Shown here one piece after another: positions 1 through 7,699 of a stretch of DNA of 64,000 nt (position 1 is the stretch's first letter; every line of letters starts with the position of its first letter). Source of the stretch: Microbacterium suaedae (lineage in GTDB: Bacteria > Actinomycetota > Actinomycetes > Actinomycetales > Microbacteriaceae); the NCBI RefSeq assembly GCF_003254645.1, contig NZ_PNFD01000001.1, forward strand, positions 1 to 64,000, given 5' to 3'. The notes beneath the pieces were generated by a model, which saw only the letters and a list, made by a program, of their open reading frames with translations, was not told where the DNA came from and ran no database searches. The position numbers and the translations under genes were made by a program.

Positions 1-685
1 AGAGCCCGCCCCCGAGGCACCCGCGGCTCCGGCCGCCGCCCCCGCAGATTCGGGCGACGCGACCGACGTCACGCTGCCCGAGCTCGGCGAGAGCGTCACC
101 GAGGGAACCATCACTCGCTGGCTGAAGCAGGTCGGCGACACCGTCGACGTCGACGAGCCGCTCCTCGAGATCTCGACCGACAAGGTCGACACCGAGGTCC
201 CGTCGCCCGTCGCCGGCACCGTCCTCGAGCTCCTCGCGGGCGAAGACGACACCGTCGATGTCGGAGCCGTGCTCGCCCGCGTCGGATCCGGCGCCCCCGC
301 GAGCCAGGCACCCGCAGCTGAAGCACCCGCGGCCGAGGCACCTGCAGAGCCCGCCCCCGAGGCACCCGCGGCTCCGGCCGCCGCCCCCGCAGATTCGGGC
401 GACGCGACCGACGTCACGCTGCCCGAGCTCGGCGAGAGCGTCACCGAGGGAACCATCACTCGCTGGCTGAAGCAGGTCGGCGACACCGTCGACGTCGACG
501 AGCCGCTCCTCGAGATCTCGACCGACAAGGTCGACACCGAGGTCCCGTCGCCCGTCGCCGGCACCGTCCTCGAGCTCCTCGCGGGCGAAGACGACACCGT
601 CGATGTCGGAGCCGTGCTCGCCCGCGTCGGATCCGGCGCCCCCGCGAGCCAGGCACCCGCAGCTGAAGCACCCGCGGCCGAGGCA
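1..685 (+). repeat. 345-bp direct repeat encoding lipoyl domain plus linker
   Basis: Bases from 1 recur from 346 with a period of 345 bp (115 codons). Every base I compared over about 340 bp is identical, including synonymous positions. The second unit then diverges slightly in the Ala/Pro/Glu linker. More units may lie upstream of the window. Confidence 0.93.
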
Positions 686-1741
686 CCCGCGGCCGAGGCA
701 CCTGAAGAGCCCGCCCCCGAGGCACCCGCGGAGCCCGCCCCGCAGGCGGCGCCAGCCGCCGAGGCACCGGCCCCCGCGCCCGCCCCGTCGACTCCTGCGG
801 CTCCGGCCGCTGAGTCGGACGGAAAGCTGTACGTCACGCCGCTCGTGCGAAAGCTCGCGGCGCAGCACGGAGTGGACCTCGCGAAGGTGTCGGGAACGGG
901 CGTCGGCGGACGTATCCGAAAGGACGACGTCCTCGCGGCCGCGAAGTCGACTCCGGACGCCACTGCCGCCGCGCCGACAGCAGCTCCGACGGCCGCACCG
1001 GCTGCGACGAAGCTCGAGACCTCGCCGCTGCGTGGCACGACGCAGCCGATGACCCGTCTGCGCAAGGTCGTCGCCTCGCGCGCGGTCGAGTCGCTCAACA
1101 CGACCGCGCAGCTCACGACGGTCGTCGAGGTCGACGTGACGAAGCTCGCCGCCTTCCGTGATGCCAAGAAGGGCGAGTTCCTCGAGAAGACGGGCAACAA
1201 GCTCTCCTTCCTGCCCTTCTTCTCGCTGGCAGCGGTCGAGGCTCTCCGCGCGTACCCGATCATCAACTCGACGGTCGACGGCGAGAACATCGTCTACCCG
1301 GACGCCGAGAACCTGTCGATCGCGGTCGACACCGAGAAGGGCCTGTACACACCGGTCCTTCGCGATGCGTCGTCGAAGAACCTCGCCGAGATCGCAGCCG
1401 GCATCGCCGACCTTGCTGCGCGCACCCGCGACAGCAAGCTGAAGCCGGACGACCTCGCCGGGGGAACGTTCACGATCACGAACACGGGATCGCGCGGGGC
1501 CCTCTTCGACACGCCGCTCGTCTTCCTGCCGCAGTCGGCGATCCTCGGGACGGGAATCGTGTTCAAGCGCCCGGGCGTCGTGAAGGTCGACGGTGTGGAG
1601 GCGATCGGCATCCGCTCGTACGTCTATCTCGCTCTGTCGTACGACCACCGGACGATCGATGGCGCGGACGCTGCGCGCTACCTCACGGCCGTCAAGAACC
1701 GTCTGGAGGAGGCGGAGTTCTCCGCCGATCTCGGCGTCTGA
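2..1741 (+). CDS. sucB: Dihydrolipoamide acyltransferase (E2) of 2-oxoacid dehydrogenase complex, 5'-truncated by window
   Basis: This is the E2 core of the 2-oxoglutarate and/or pyruvate dehydrogenase complex, which passes acyl groups from a lipoyl arm to CoA. The frame is open from base 2, so the start lies outside the window. Two lipoyl domains are visible (about 59-290 and 404-635) with lipoyl-lysine motif STDKVDTEVPS at about 173-205 and 518-550. Ala/Pro/Glu linkers, a peripheral subunit-binding domain (about 824-943) and the acyltransferase domain follow. The catalytic motif DHRTIDG lies near 1641-1661. The actinobacterial SucB/DlaT type commonly carries more than one lipoyl domain. Here the two copies are identical in DNA (see findings). 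Whether it serves OGDH, PDH or both cannot be told from sequence. Confidence 0.95.
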   Translation, partial: EPAPEAPAAPAAAPADSGDATDVTLPELGESVTEGTITRWLKQVGDTVDVDEPLLEISTDKVDTEVPSPVAGTVLELLAGEDDTVDVGAVLARVGSGAPASQAPAAEAPAAEAPAEPAPEAPAAPAAAPADSGDATDVTLPELGESVTEGTITRWLKQVGDTVDVDEPLLEISTDKVDTEVPSPVAGTVLELLAGEDDTVDVGAVLARVGSGAPASQAPAAEAPAAEAPAAEAPEEPAPEAPAEPAPQAAPAAEAPAPAPAPSTPAAPAAESDGKLYVTPLVRKLAAQHGVDLAKVSGTGVGGRIRKDDVLAAAKSTPDATAAAPTAAPTAAPAATKLETSPLRGTTQPMTRLRKVVASRAVESLNTTAQLTTVVEVDVTKLAAFRDAKKGEFLEKTGNKLSFLPFFSLAAVEALRAYPIINSTVDGENIVYPDAENLSIAVDTEKGLYTPVLRDASSKNLAEIAAGIADLAARTRDSKLKPDDLAGGTFTITNTGSRGALFDTPLVFLPQSAILGTGIVFKRPGVVKVDGVEAIGIRSYVYLALSYDHRTIDGADAARYLTAVKNRLEEAEFSADLGV

Positions 1742-1757
1742 CACCGTGTCGACGTGA

Positions 1758-1787
1758 GGGGGCCGCGCCGTGGGCGCGGCCCCCTTT
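1758..1787. terminator. Bidirectional hairpin terminator after sucB
   Basis: A perfect 12-bp GC stem (1758-1769 with 1773-1784) and a 3-nt loop are followed by a short T run. It lies between sucB and the convergent gene ending at 1794, so it can serve both. Confidence 0.85.
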
Positions 1788-1793
1788 CGCGCA

Positions 1794-3188
1794 TCAGGGA
1801 TCGGGCGCTCGGTACAGCTCGCGGATCCGCCATGCGCTGTCGCTCCGCTCGAGGACGAGAAGCTGCCGTTCGACACCGGGCGCGTCGACGGAGAGGAGCG
1901 CGACCGCACCGTAGTCGTCGACGAGCGACAGCGTGCGCCGCGGATCCGCGGCGGCGCCTTCGAGGGAGAGCTCGGCCGGCGCGGAGCACTCCTCCGCGCA
2001 CTCACCTTGCTGCGCGAGCAGCGCGCCCGCTGCCTGCACCGGGTCGTCTCCCGCGATCGCCAGATCTTCACCAGATGCCGTCGGAGTGACCGTCGGAGTC
2101 GGAGCCACCGTCGGCGCCATAGGGGAGGGCGTCGACGCACGTTCGGGGACACCGGCTGTAGGGAGTTCGCCCCTCTCACTCGGCCAGGCGACGCCGACGA
2201 CCATCACGGCTCCTGCCGCGAGGGCACCGACCACGGCGATCCGTTTCCGTCCCGAGCGGTCTCTCTCTGGCTCCAGACGGCCCCGCGGCCCCGCCCCCGG
2301 ATGGTCGCCGCCCTGCCGTCTGCGGATCCCTCCTCGCCCGTGTGTCGCGGCGCGTCGGACGAACGAGCGCGCAGCGTCGGCGACCAAGGACGCGATGTTG
2401 CCGTCGACGTGTCGCTCGACTGCACGCCGGACGCGGTCCAGCATCCCCACCGCCGCGTCGTCCGGCTCTCCTTCGCAGACTCGCATCTCCCTCGGAGCGC
2501 CGTTCCGCAGAGGCTCCGCGCCGACGAGTGGGCGCGGCGCCGCCGCGTCGAACAGCGCCCCCTCGATCTCATCGAGGCGTCGCTCGAGTCCGTGCGGGCG
2601 TTCGAGGGCGACAAGAGCCTCGTCCGCAGCGCGTGCGATGACACGGTCGTCGCATGCGTTCGCGACGCGGCGCACGAGCGAGCGGGTCGCCTCGACGATC
2701 GTCTCACCCGCCCCCGGTCCCGCGGAGAAGGCGAAGACCGGGCGGCCGTCACCCGCGATCCACCACACTCCCGTCTCGTCCCCCGCAAGGGAACGTTCCT
2801 CCGCCTCGACGACGCCGCGCAGTCCTGACACGATGAGCGTCACAGCCTCTCCGCGGTGCCACCCCTCACCGACGCGTTCGCGTGCTCCGCACGCCCGCAC
2901 GACCGGCTCCCGCACATCCGGGAGGAGCAGGTCATGCCCGTCCACGCGGCGAACGATGTCGAGCGGCGCGAGCAGGTGCTGCGCGCCCGCACATCGCCAT
3001 CCGGCCCAACCGCGCATCTCGTCGATGTCGACGAGCAACGCCGTTTCTCCGCTCACGACCGCGCGCATGGCGGAGTACGGGGCATCCGGACTCGCGACCC
3101 GCCGAATGCGACGCACATCGGCTCCGAGCGGGTCGGTCCGGGAGGCGACGTGAGCTGCGCGGGTCATGCGGACAGCCTGCCTCGCCAC
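1794..3188 (-). CDS. Hypothetical single-pass membrane protein, 464 aa
   Basis: I do not recognise a named family. The protein has a soluble N-terminal region of about 310 residues. A basic stretch (GRKRIAVVG) then leads into one transmembrane helix (about residues 317-337). A Pro/Thr/Ser-rich linker follows, then a C-terminal domain of about 100 residues with a Cys pair (QQGECAEEC). A GTG start at 3188 has an upstream AGGA; an in-frame ATG at 3167 is the alternative. Codon use and GC match the neighbours, and no competing gene fits the stretch. The large N-terminal half would be cytoplasmic and the tail outside, if the basic stop-transfer side is read by the positive-inside rule. Its role is unknown. 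Confidence 0.75.
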   Translation of the reverse strand: MARQAVRMTRAAHVASRTDPLGADVRRIRRVASPDAPYSAMRAVVSGETALLVDIDEMRGWAGWRCAGAQHLLAPLDIVRRVDGHDLLLPDVREPVVRACGARERVGEGWHRGEAVTLIVSGLRGVVEAEERSLAGDETGVWWIAGDGRPVFAFSAGPGAGETIVEATRSLVRRVANACDDRVIARAADEALVALERPHGLERRLDEIEGALFDAAAPRPLVGAEPLRNGAPREMRVCEGEPDDAAVGMLDRVRRAVERHVDGNIASLVADAARSFVRRAATHGRGGIRRRQGGDHPGAGPRGRLEPERDRSGRKRIAVVGALAAGAVMVVGVAWPSERGELPTAGVPERASTPSPMAPTVAPTPTVTPTASGEDLAIAGDDPVQAAGALLAQQGECAEECSAPAELSLEGAAADPRRTLSLVDDYGAVALLSVDAPGVERQLLVLERSDSAWRIRELYRAPDP

Positions 3189-3303
3189 GCCGGATCCTGC
3201 TCACGTCCGAGACCCCCCGTTGTGGATGGATCGCAACATCTCGCCCATGTGCGCACGCTGAGGGCGGACGTGAGCACGGGGGCGCCCCGGTAAACTGGAT
3301 CTC

Positions 3304-4017
3304 ATGGCATCACGCACGTCCGACTCCGAGAAGCGCCCCGGGTTCTTCGCGACCATCAAGAACCTGTTCACGTTCACGCGCGAGCCCTACCCGTGGGTCG
3401 CGTGGGTGCTCCCGCTCGTCCTCGTCGCGGGCGTCCTCGTCGGCATCGCGATCGCGCTGCTCACCGCCCAGCCGTGGTGGGGATACATCCTCTGGGGCAT
3501 CTTCGGCGTGATGATCGGCCTCATCGCCGCAATGCTCATCATGAACCGCCTCGCGACGAAGGCGATGTACCAGAAGATCGAGGGCATGCCAGGCGGAGCC
3601 GGCCATGTCGTCTCGAATATGCTCGGCCGTCGGTGGCGTGGCGAAGAGATGCCCGTCGCGATCAACCCCAAGACGCAGGACGCCGTGTATCGTGCCGTCG
3701 GTCGAGGTGGTGTCGCGCTCATCGGCGAGGGGTCGCGCAAACGCCTCGAGAAGCTCGTCAAGAAAGAGAAGACGACCGCGCGCCGCATCACGCACGATTC
3801 GGTCCCCGTCTCGGTGTTCTACATCGGTCGCGGTGAAGACGAGGTGCCGATCGACCAGCTCGCCAAGACCATCAAGAAGCTGCCCAAGGCAGTCGACCGC
3901 AACGGGATGAGCCAGCTCATCGCGCGCACCGAGTCGATCTCGCAGGGCGGGGCGGCGTCGCTGCCGATCCCGAAGGGCGTGGATCCGACGAAGGTGCGCG
4001 CTCCGAAGCCGCGCTGA
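3304..4017 (+). CDS. DUF4191 family membrane protein
   Basis: The 237-residue protein has two adjacent transmembrane helices (about residues 33-56 and 60-82). A long basic cytoplasmic C-terminal domain follows, with motifs such as NMLGRRWRGEEMP and GRGGVALIGEGSRKRL. This is the DUF4191 architecture, conserved in Actinomycetota next to lipA, dlaT and glnA; in Mycobacterium tuberculosis the equivalent gene sits between lipA and glnA1. Here lipB-lipA have moved about 24 kb away while the sucB and glnA neighbours remain. The biochemical function is unknown. Confidence 0.9.
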   Translation: MASRTSDSEKRPGFFATIKNLFTFTREPYPWVAWVLPLVLVAGVLVGIAIALLTAQPWWGYILWGIFGVMIGLIAAMLIMNRLATKAMYQKIEGMPGGAGHVVSNMLGRRWRGEEMPVAINPKTQDAVYRAVGRGGVALIGEGSRKRLEKLVKKEKTTARRITHDSVPVSVFYIGRGEDEVPIDQLAKTIKKLPKAVDRNGMSQLIARTESISQGGAASLPIPKGVDPTKVRAPKPR

Positions 4018-4034
4018 TCCCTCACCCGCTTCTC

Positions 4035-4071
4035 GACGACGCCCCACCGCACCCGCGGGCGGGGCGTCGTC
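4035..4071. terminator. Hairpin terminator between convergent DUF4191 and RDD genes
   Basis: A perfect 11-bp inverted repeat (4035-4045 with 4061-4071) has a 15-nt loop. It sits between two genes that end 58 bp apart on opposite strands. Confidence 0.8.
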
Positions 4072-4075
4072 TGCG

Positions 4076-4477
4076 TTACGCCCGGATGATGACGGTGTCG
4101 ACGAGGAGATCCTGCAATCCGCGCTGGTTCTCATCCCAGATCGCGGCTGGGATCACCACGGCGATCAACACGGCTCGAAGAAGCGGCCGCCACGGCCCCG
4201 CCCACGAGCCGTCGCTTCGGACGACGCGCAATCCCCAGAGGCGGTGCCCCGGGCTGCCGGACGCCGTCGTGACGAAGATCGCCTGAATCAGCACGAACAG
4301 GACGAGCGTCGACCACCAGGCATAGTCGAAGAACGCGACCGAGAGCAGCACAACCGCTGCCCAGTCTGTGGCGAAGGCGCCGATGCGTCGCGACAGCGGC
4401 GCGATGCTCCCAGGGCCGGATCGTGGCAGGCCGAGGGACTTGCCAGGGTAGTCGGGCTCGTTTGCGTCGGGTGTCAC
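4076..4477 (-). CDS. RDD family membrane protein
   Basis: The 133-residue protein has the RDD layout. After a polar N-terminus come an arginine and aspartates near the first helix (RRIGAFATDWAAVVLL), two or three further hydrophobic segments, and the family-like GHRLWGLRVVR stretch. RDD proteins are small membrane proteins of mostly unknown role. The same gene lies between DUF4191 and glnA1 in other actinobacteria, so the location supports the call. It diverges from glnA, whose regulatory region follows its start. Confidence 0.88.
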   Translation of the reverse strand: MTPDANEPDYPGKSLGLPRSGPGSIAPLSRRIGAFATDWAAVVLLSVAFFDYAWWSTLVLFVLIQAIFVTTASGSPGHRLWGLRVVRSDGSWAGPWRPLLRAVLIAVVIPAAIWDENQRGLQDLLVDTVIIRA

Positions 4478-4525
4478 CCTGACAGCCTAGGCGGGCCCCG
4501 GTTTGTGCCCGACGTCGATGTCCAC

Positions 4526-4552
4526 GTAACCTCCAGGAAACATTCGAGACAT
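4526..4552 (+). promoter_or_regulatory. GlnR-like box upstream of glnA
   Basis: The sequence GTAAC-N6-GAAAC (4526-4541) matches the actinobacterial GlnR consensus gTnAc-n6-GaAAc exactly in both half-sites. A weaker third half-site, GACAT, follows at the same 6-bp spacing (4548-4552). It is centred about 100 bp before the glnA start. GlnR is the usual global nitrogen regulator binding such sites; which regulator this strain has is not shown. Confidence 0.72.
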
Positions 4553-4635
4553 TCTCGGGCAATGGCCCGCGGCTAGTTTCGATGGGTCACCCGTCTTCGG
4601 GCGGCGACCCGACGACCCCGATATCTGGAGCCTCC

Positions 4636-6060
4636 ATGTTCAAAGACTCTTCTGAGGTGCTCGCGTTCATCAAGGATGAGGACGTCAAGTTCCTCGACAT
4701 CCGCTTCACCGACCTCCCGGGCGTGCAGCAGCACTTCAACATCCCCGCGTCGACGGTGGACGAGGACTTCTTCACCGTCGGGCAGATGTTCGATGGCTCC
4801 TCGATCCGCGGATTCGCGAACATCAACGAGTCCGACATGCAGCTCATCCCGGATGTGACGACTGCCTACCTCGACCCGTTCCGCGAGCACAAGACGCTCG
4901 TGATCGTGTTCGACATCTACAACCCGCGCAACGGCGAGATCTACTCGAAGGACCCCCGCCAGGTCGCGAAGAAGGCCGAGAAGTACCTCGCGTCGACCGG
5001 CATCGCCGATACCGCGTTCTTCGCGCCGGAGGCCGAGTTCTACATCTTCGACGACGTGCGCTACGAGGTCTCGCAGGGCAAGAGCTTCTACTCGGTCGAC
5101 TCCGAGGAGGCCGCGTGGAACACCGGCCGCGAGGAAGAGGGCGGAAACCTCGCCAACAAGACGCCCTTCAAGGGCGGCTACTTCCCCGTCTCCCCCGTCG
5201 ACAAGCACGCTGACATCCGCGACGACATCTCGCTGCGCCTGATCGACGCGGGTCTCGAGCTCGAGCGCGCGCACCACGAGGTGGGCACCGCCGGTCAGGC
5301 CGAGATCAACTACAAGTTCGACACGATGGTCCACGCCGCGGACGACATCCTCAAGTTCAAGTACATCGTCAAGAACGTCGCCGACGAGTGGGGCAAGACC
5401 GCCACGTTCATGCCGAAGCCCATCTTCGGCGACAACGGCTCGGGCATGCACACGCACCAGTCGCTGTGGCTCGACGGCAAGCCGCTGTTCTTCGACGAGC
5501 AGGGCTACGCGCAGCTCTCGGACGTCGCGCGCTGGTACATCGGCGGGCTGCTGAAGCACGCCCCCGCAGTCCTCGCGTTCACGAACCCGACGATCAACTC
5601 GTACCACCGCCTGGTGAAGGGCTTCGAGGCCCCCGTCAACCTCGTGTACTCGGCGGGCAACCGCTCGGCCGCCGTGCGCATTCCCATCACGGGATCGAAC
5701 CCGAAGGCCAAGCGCATCGAGTTCCGCGCCCCCGACTCGTCGGGCAACCCCTACCTCGCGTTCGCGGCCCAGCTGATGGCCGGCATCGACGGCATCAAGA
5801 ACCGCATCGAGCCGCACGAGCCCGTCGACAAGGACCTCTACGAGCTTCCGCCCGAGGAGGCCAAGGACATCCCGCAGGTGCCCGGCACTCTCGCCGAGGC
5901 GCTCGAGGCGCTCCGCGAGGACCACGCCTTCCTCCTCGAGGGCGGCGTGTTCACCGAGGAGCTCATCGAGACCTGGATCGACTACAAGTACGAGAACGAG
6001 ATCATCCCGCTGGCCCAGCGCCCGCACCCGTTCGAGTTCGAGCTCTACTACGGCGTGTAA
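4636..6060 (+). CDS. glnA: Glutamine synthetase type I, adenylylatable (GlnA)
   Basis: It makes glutamine from glutamate, ammonia and ATP as a cytoplasmic dodecamer. The product is 474 residues, the normal length. It shows the start [13 protein letters not shown], the Mg-binding EAEFYIF and [12 protein letters not shown] motifs, the glutamate-binding NRSAAVRIP loop and the adenylylation loop DLYELPPEE with Tyr402. This is therefore the GlnE-controlled class. The ATG at 4636 is chosen over 4582 because a CTGGAG ribosome-binding site precedes it and homologues begin here. It is probably controlled by the upstream GlnR-like box at transcription and by glnE at protein level. Confidence 0.98.
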   Translation: MFKDSSEVLAFIKDEDVKFLDIRFTDLPGVQQHFNIPASTVDEDFFTVGQMFDGSSIRGFANINESDMQLIPDVTTAYLDPFREHKTLVIVFDIYNPRNGEIYSKDPRQVAKKAEKYLASTGIADTAFFAPEAEFYIFDDVRYEVSQGKSFYSVDSEEAAWNTGREEEGGNLANKTPFKGGYFPVSPVDKHADIRDDISLRLIDAGLELERAHHEVGTAGQAEINYKFDTMVHAADDILKFKYIVKNVADEWGKTATFMPKPIFGDNGSGMHTHQSLWLDGKPLFFDEQGYAQLSDVARWYIGGLLKHAPAVLAFTNPTINSYHRLVKGFEAPVNLVYSAGNRSAAVRIPITGSNPKAKRIEFRAPDSSGNPYLAFAAQLMAGIDGIKNRIEPHEPVDKDLYELPPEEAKDIPQVPGTLAEALEALREDHAFLLEGGVFTEELIETWIDYKYENEIIPLAQRPHPFEFELYYGV

Positions 6061-6078
6061 GACCGCTTTAGCTCACCG

Positions 6079-6123
6079 AAGGCCGCCCCTCCCGACGTCT
6101 CGCGTCCGGAGGGGCGGCCTTTT
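6079..6123 (+). terminator. Strong intrinsic terminator after glnA
   Basis: A perfect 14-bp inverted repeat (6079-6092 with 6108-6121) has a 15-nt loop and runs into TTTT. It separates glnA from the ParA gene. Confidence 0.92.
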
Positions 6124-6165
6124 CGCGCGCCGAATCTCCACACGCAGCGAACGGATCCTGCGAGG

Positions 6166-6915
6166 ATGTTCACCGTGGGTTCACGAGTCATTTCGGTGTA
6201 CAGCACCAAGGGAGGCGTCGGCAAAACGACGACCGCCGTCAACCTGGCGTGGCTCGCCGCGGCCGATGGCAACCGCGTCCTGTTGTGGGATCTCGATCCA
6301 CAGGCGAGCGCGACGTGGCTGCTCGACGTCCGCCAGAAGCTGCGCGGAGGCGCGGAGGCCGTACTCGCGGGCGACAAGCGCGTGGGAAAGGCGGTCCGCC
6401 CTTCCTCCGTCCGCGGGCTCGACGTCCTCCCCGGCGACAGTTCCTACCGCGGACTGGACATCGCGCTCGACGCCTCGAAGAAGTCCTCATCGCGCCTCAG
6501 ACGCGCGCTCGATCCGCTCCAGGCTGACTACGACGTCATCGTGCTCGACTGCCCGCCCGGATCTTCGCTCGTCGCCGAGAACGCGCTGCGAGCGGCGGGC
6601 GTCGTCGTCTCGCCCCTCGCCCCCGCGCTCCTGTCGCTCCGGGCCCATGCGCAGGTGCGAGAGCTGGTCGATGCGCAGAAGAAATCGCCCTCGCTCGTCG
6701 CGTTCCTGAACATGGTCGATCGAAGGAAGAAGAGCCACCGCGAGGCTGTCGAAGAGCTGCCCTCCCGGGCGAGCGCGATCAGCGACATCGTCGTCCCCGC
6801 CTCCGTCATCGTCGAACGCATGGCCGAGAGGCGAGCCGCGATCGGCGAGTTCGCCGCCTCGTCGGGCGCGGCGCACGCCTTCTCCGCGCTCTGGCAGACC
6901 GTCGCGCACCTCTGA
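6166..6915 (+). CDS. ParA family ATPase, orphan
   Basis: The 249-residue protein has the deviant Walker A motif STKGGVGKTT near its start, LLWDLDPQAS (Walker A') and VIVLDCPPG (Walker B). It therefore belongs to the ParA/MinD/Soj ATPases that position DNA or protein cargo. No ParB partner lies next to it, so it is not an ordinary chromosome-partition pair. The start is either ATG 6166 or GTG 6175; the GTG has the better-placed GCGAGGA ribosome-binding site. The glnA terminator isolates it from glnA. Its cargo is unknown. Confidence 0.9.
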   Translation: MFTVGSRVISVYSTKGGVGKTTTAVNLAWLAAADGNRVLLWDLDPQASATWLLDVRQKLRGGAEAVLAGDKRVGKAVRPSSVRGLDVLPGDSSYRGLDIALDASKKSSSRLRRALDPLQADYDVIVLDCPPGSSLVAENALRAAGVVVSPLAPALLSLRAHAQVRELVDAQKKSPSLVAFLNMVDRRKKSHREAVEELPSRASAISDIVVPASVIVERMAERRAAIGEFAASSGAAHAFSALWQTVAHL

Positions 6916-6925
6916 CGGGCGCGCG

Positions 6926-7588
6926 TCACTCCTCGACGAAGTGCTCTCGCGTCGCCGACTGAACGCTCCGCAGGTGCGCCTCCATCGCCTGCGCCGCCGC
7001 ATCGGCGTCGCGCGCGCGGATCGCGTCGATGATCGCCATGTGCTCCGGGAAGGACACCCGGGGCCGATTGTGCGTGCGCGCGAGCTTGATGCGGAAACGC
7101 GCGTGCTGTGCCCGCAGGCGGTTCACGATGGTCGGCGCAAGCTGCATGCCGCTGAGCTCCAGGACCTGATCGTGGAGGGCACGATTGCACGCCGAGTATC
7201 CTTCGACGTCGCCGTCGTCGACGTACGCTCGCATGCGCTCTCCGATGGACACGAGCTCAGCGATCTGCTCGTCGCTCGCATGGCGAGCGGCGTGCGCCGC
7301 GCAGACCGACTCGATTGCGGCGCGGAGCTCGAGAATCTCGAGCGCCTCGTCGGCGTCGATCGCTCGCACCCGGGCGCCGCGATTCTGCACCCTCTCGACC
7401 ATTCCCTCGACGGCGAGATTCGCCAGGGCCGTTCGCACGACGCTCCGGCTGACGCCGTACTGCTCCACGATGTCGGCCTCGATGAGACGCTGATTGGGAG
7501 CGAGCTCACCGGCACTGATCTCACGACGAAGCATCGCTGAGAGGCCGTCGCTGTCGAGCTTCGGCTCCGTGCCTGTCCTGATGACCAT
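6926..7588 (-). CDS. GntR family regulator, FadR/FCD subfamily
   Basis: The product is 220 residues. An N-terminal winged helix (about residues 10-70, with EQYGVSRSVVRTALANLAVEG) precedes an all-helical FCD ligand-binding domain. The FCD domain has histidines in AAHAARHA and the segment CNRALHDQVLELSG that usually bind metal or carboxylate ligands. The ATG at 7588 is preferred over 7612 because GGAGGGAG precedes it at good spacing. It is convergent with the ParA gene. No catabolic operon is adjacent, so target and effector are unknown. Confidence 0.9.
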   Translation of the reverse strand: MVIRTGTEPKLDSDGLSAMLRREISAGELAPNQRLIEADIVEQYGVSRSVVRTALANLAVEGMVERVQNRGARVRAIDADEALEILELRAAIESVCAAHAARHASDEQIAELVSIGERMRAYVDDGDVEGYSACNRALHDQVLELSGMQLAPTIVNRLRAQHARFRIKLARTHNRPRVSFPEHMAIIDAIRARDADAAAQAMEAHLRSVQSATREHFVEE

Positions 7589-7699
7589 CTTTCTCCCTCC
7601 CGCGTCGCTCACGGAGTCTGCGAGCGGGCGCGCGAATCGTCCATTCCATCGATCATATTGTTCACAATCGATGTCGGTCGCAGAGCACGCCGCGACGCG

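Noticed and set aside
4573-6027. Minus-strand open frame opposite glnA
   Set aside because: Val/Leu/Arg-rich antisense translation of a confirmed glutamine synthetase gene.
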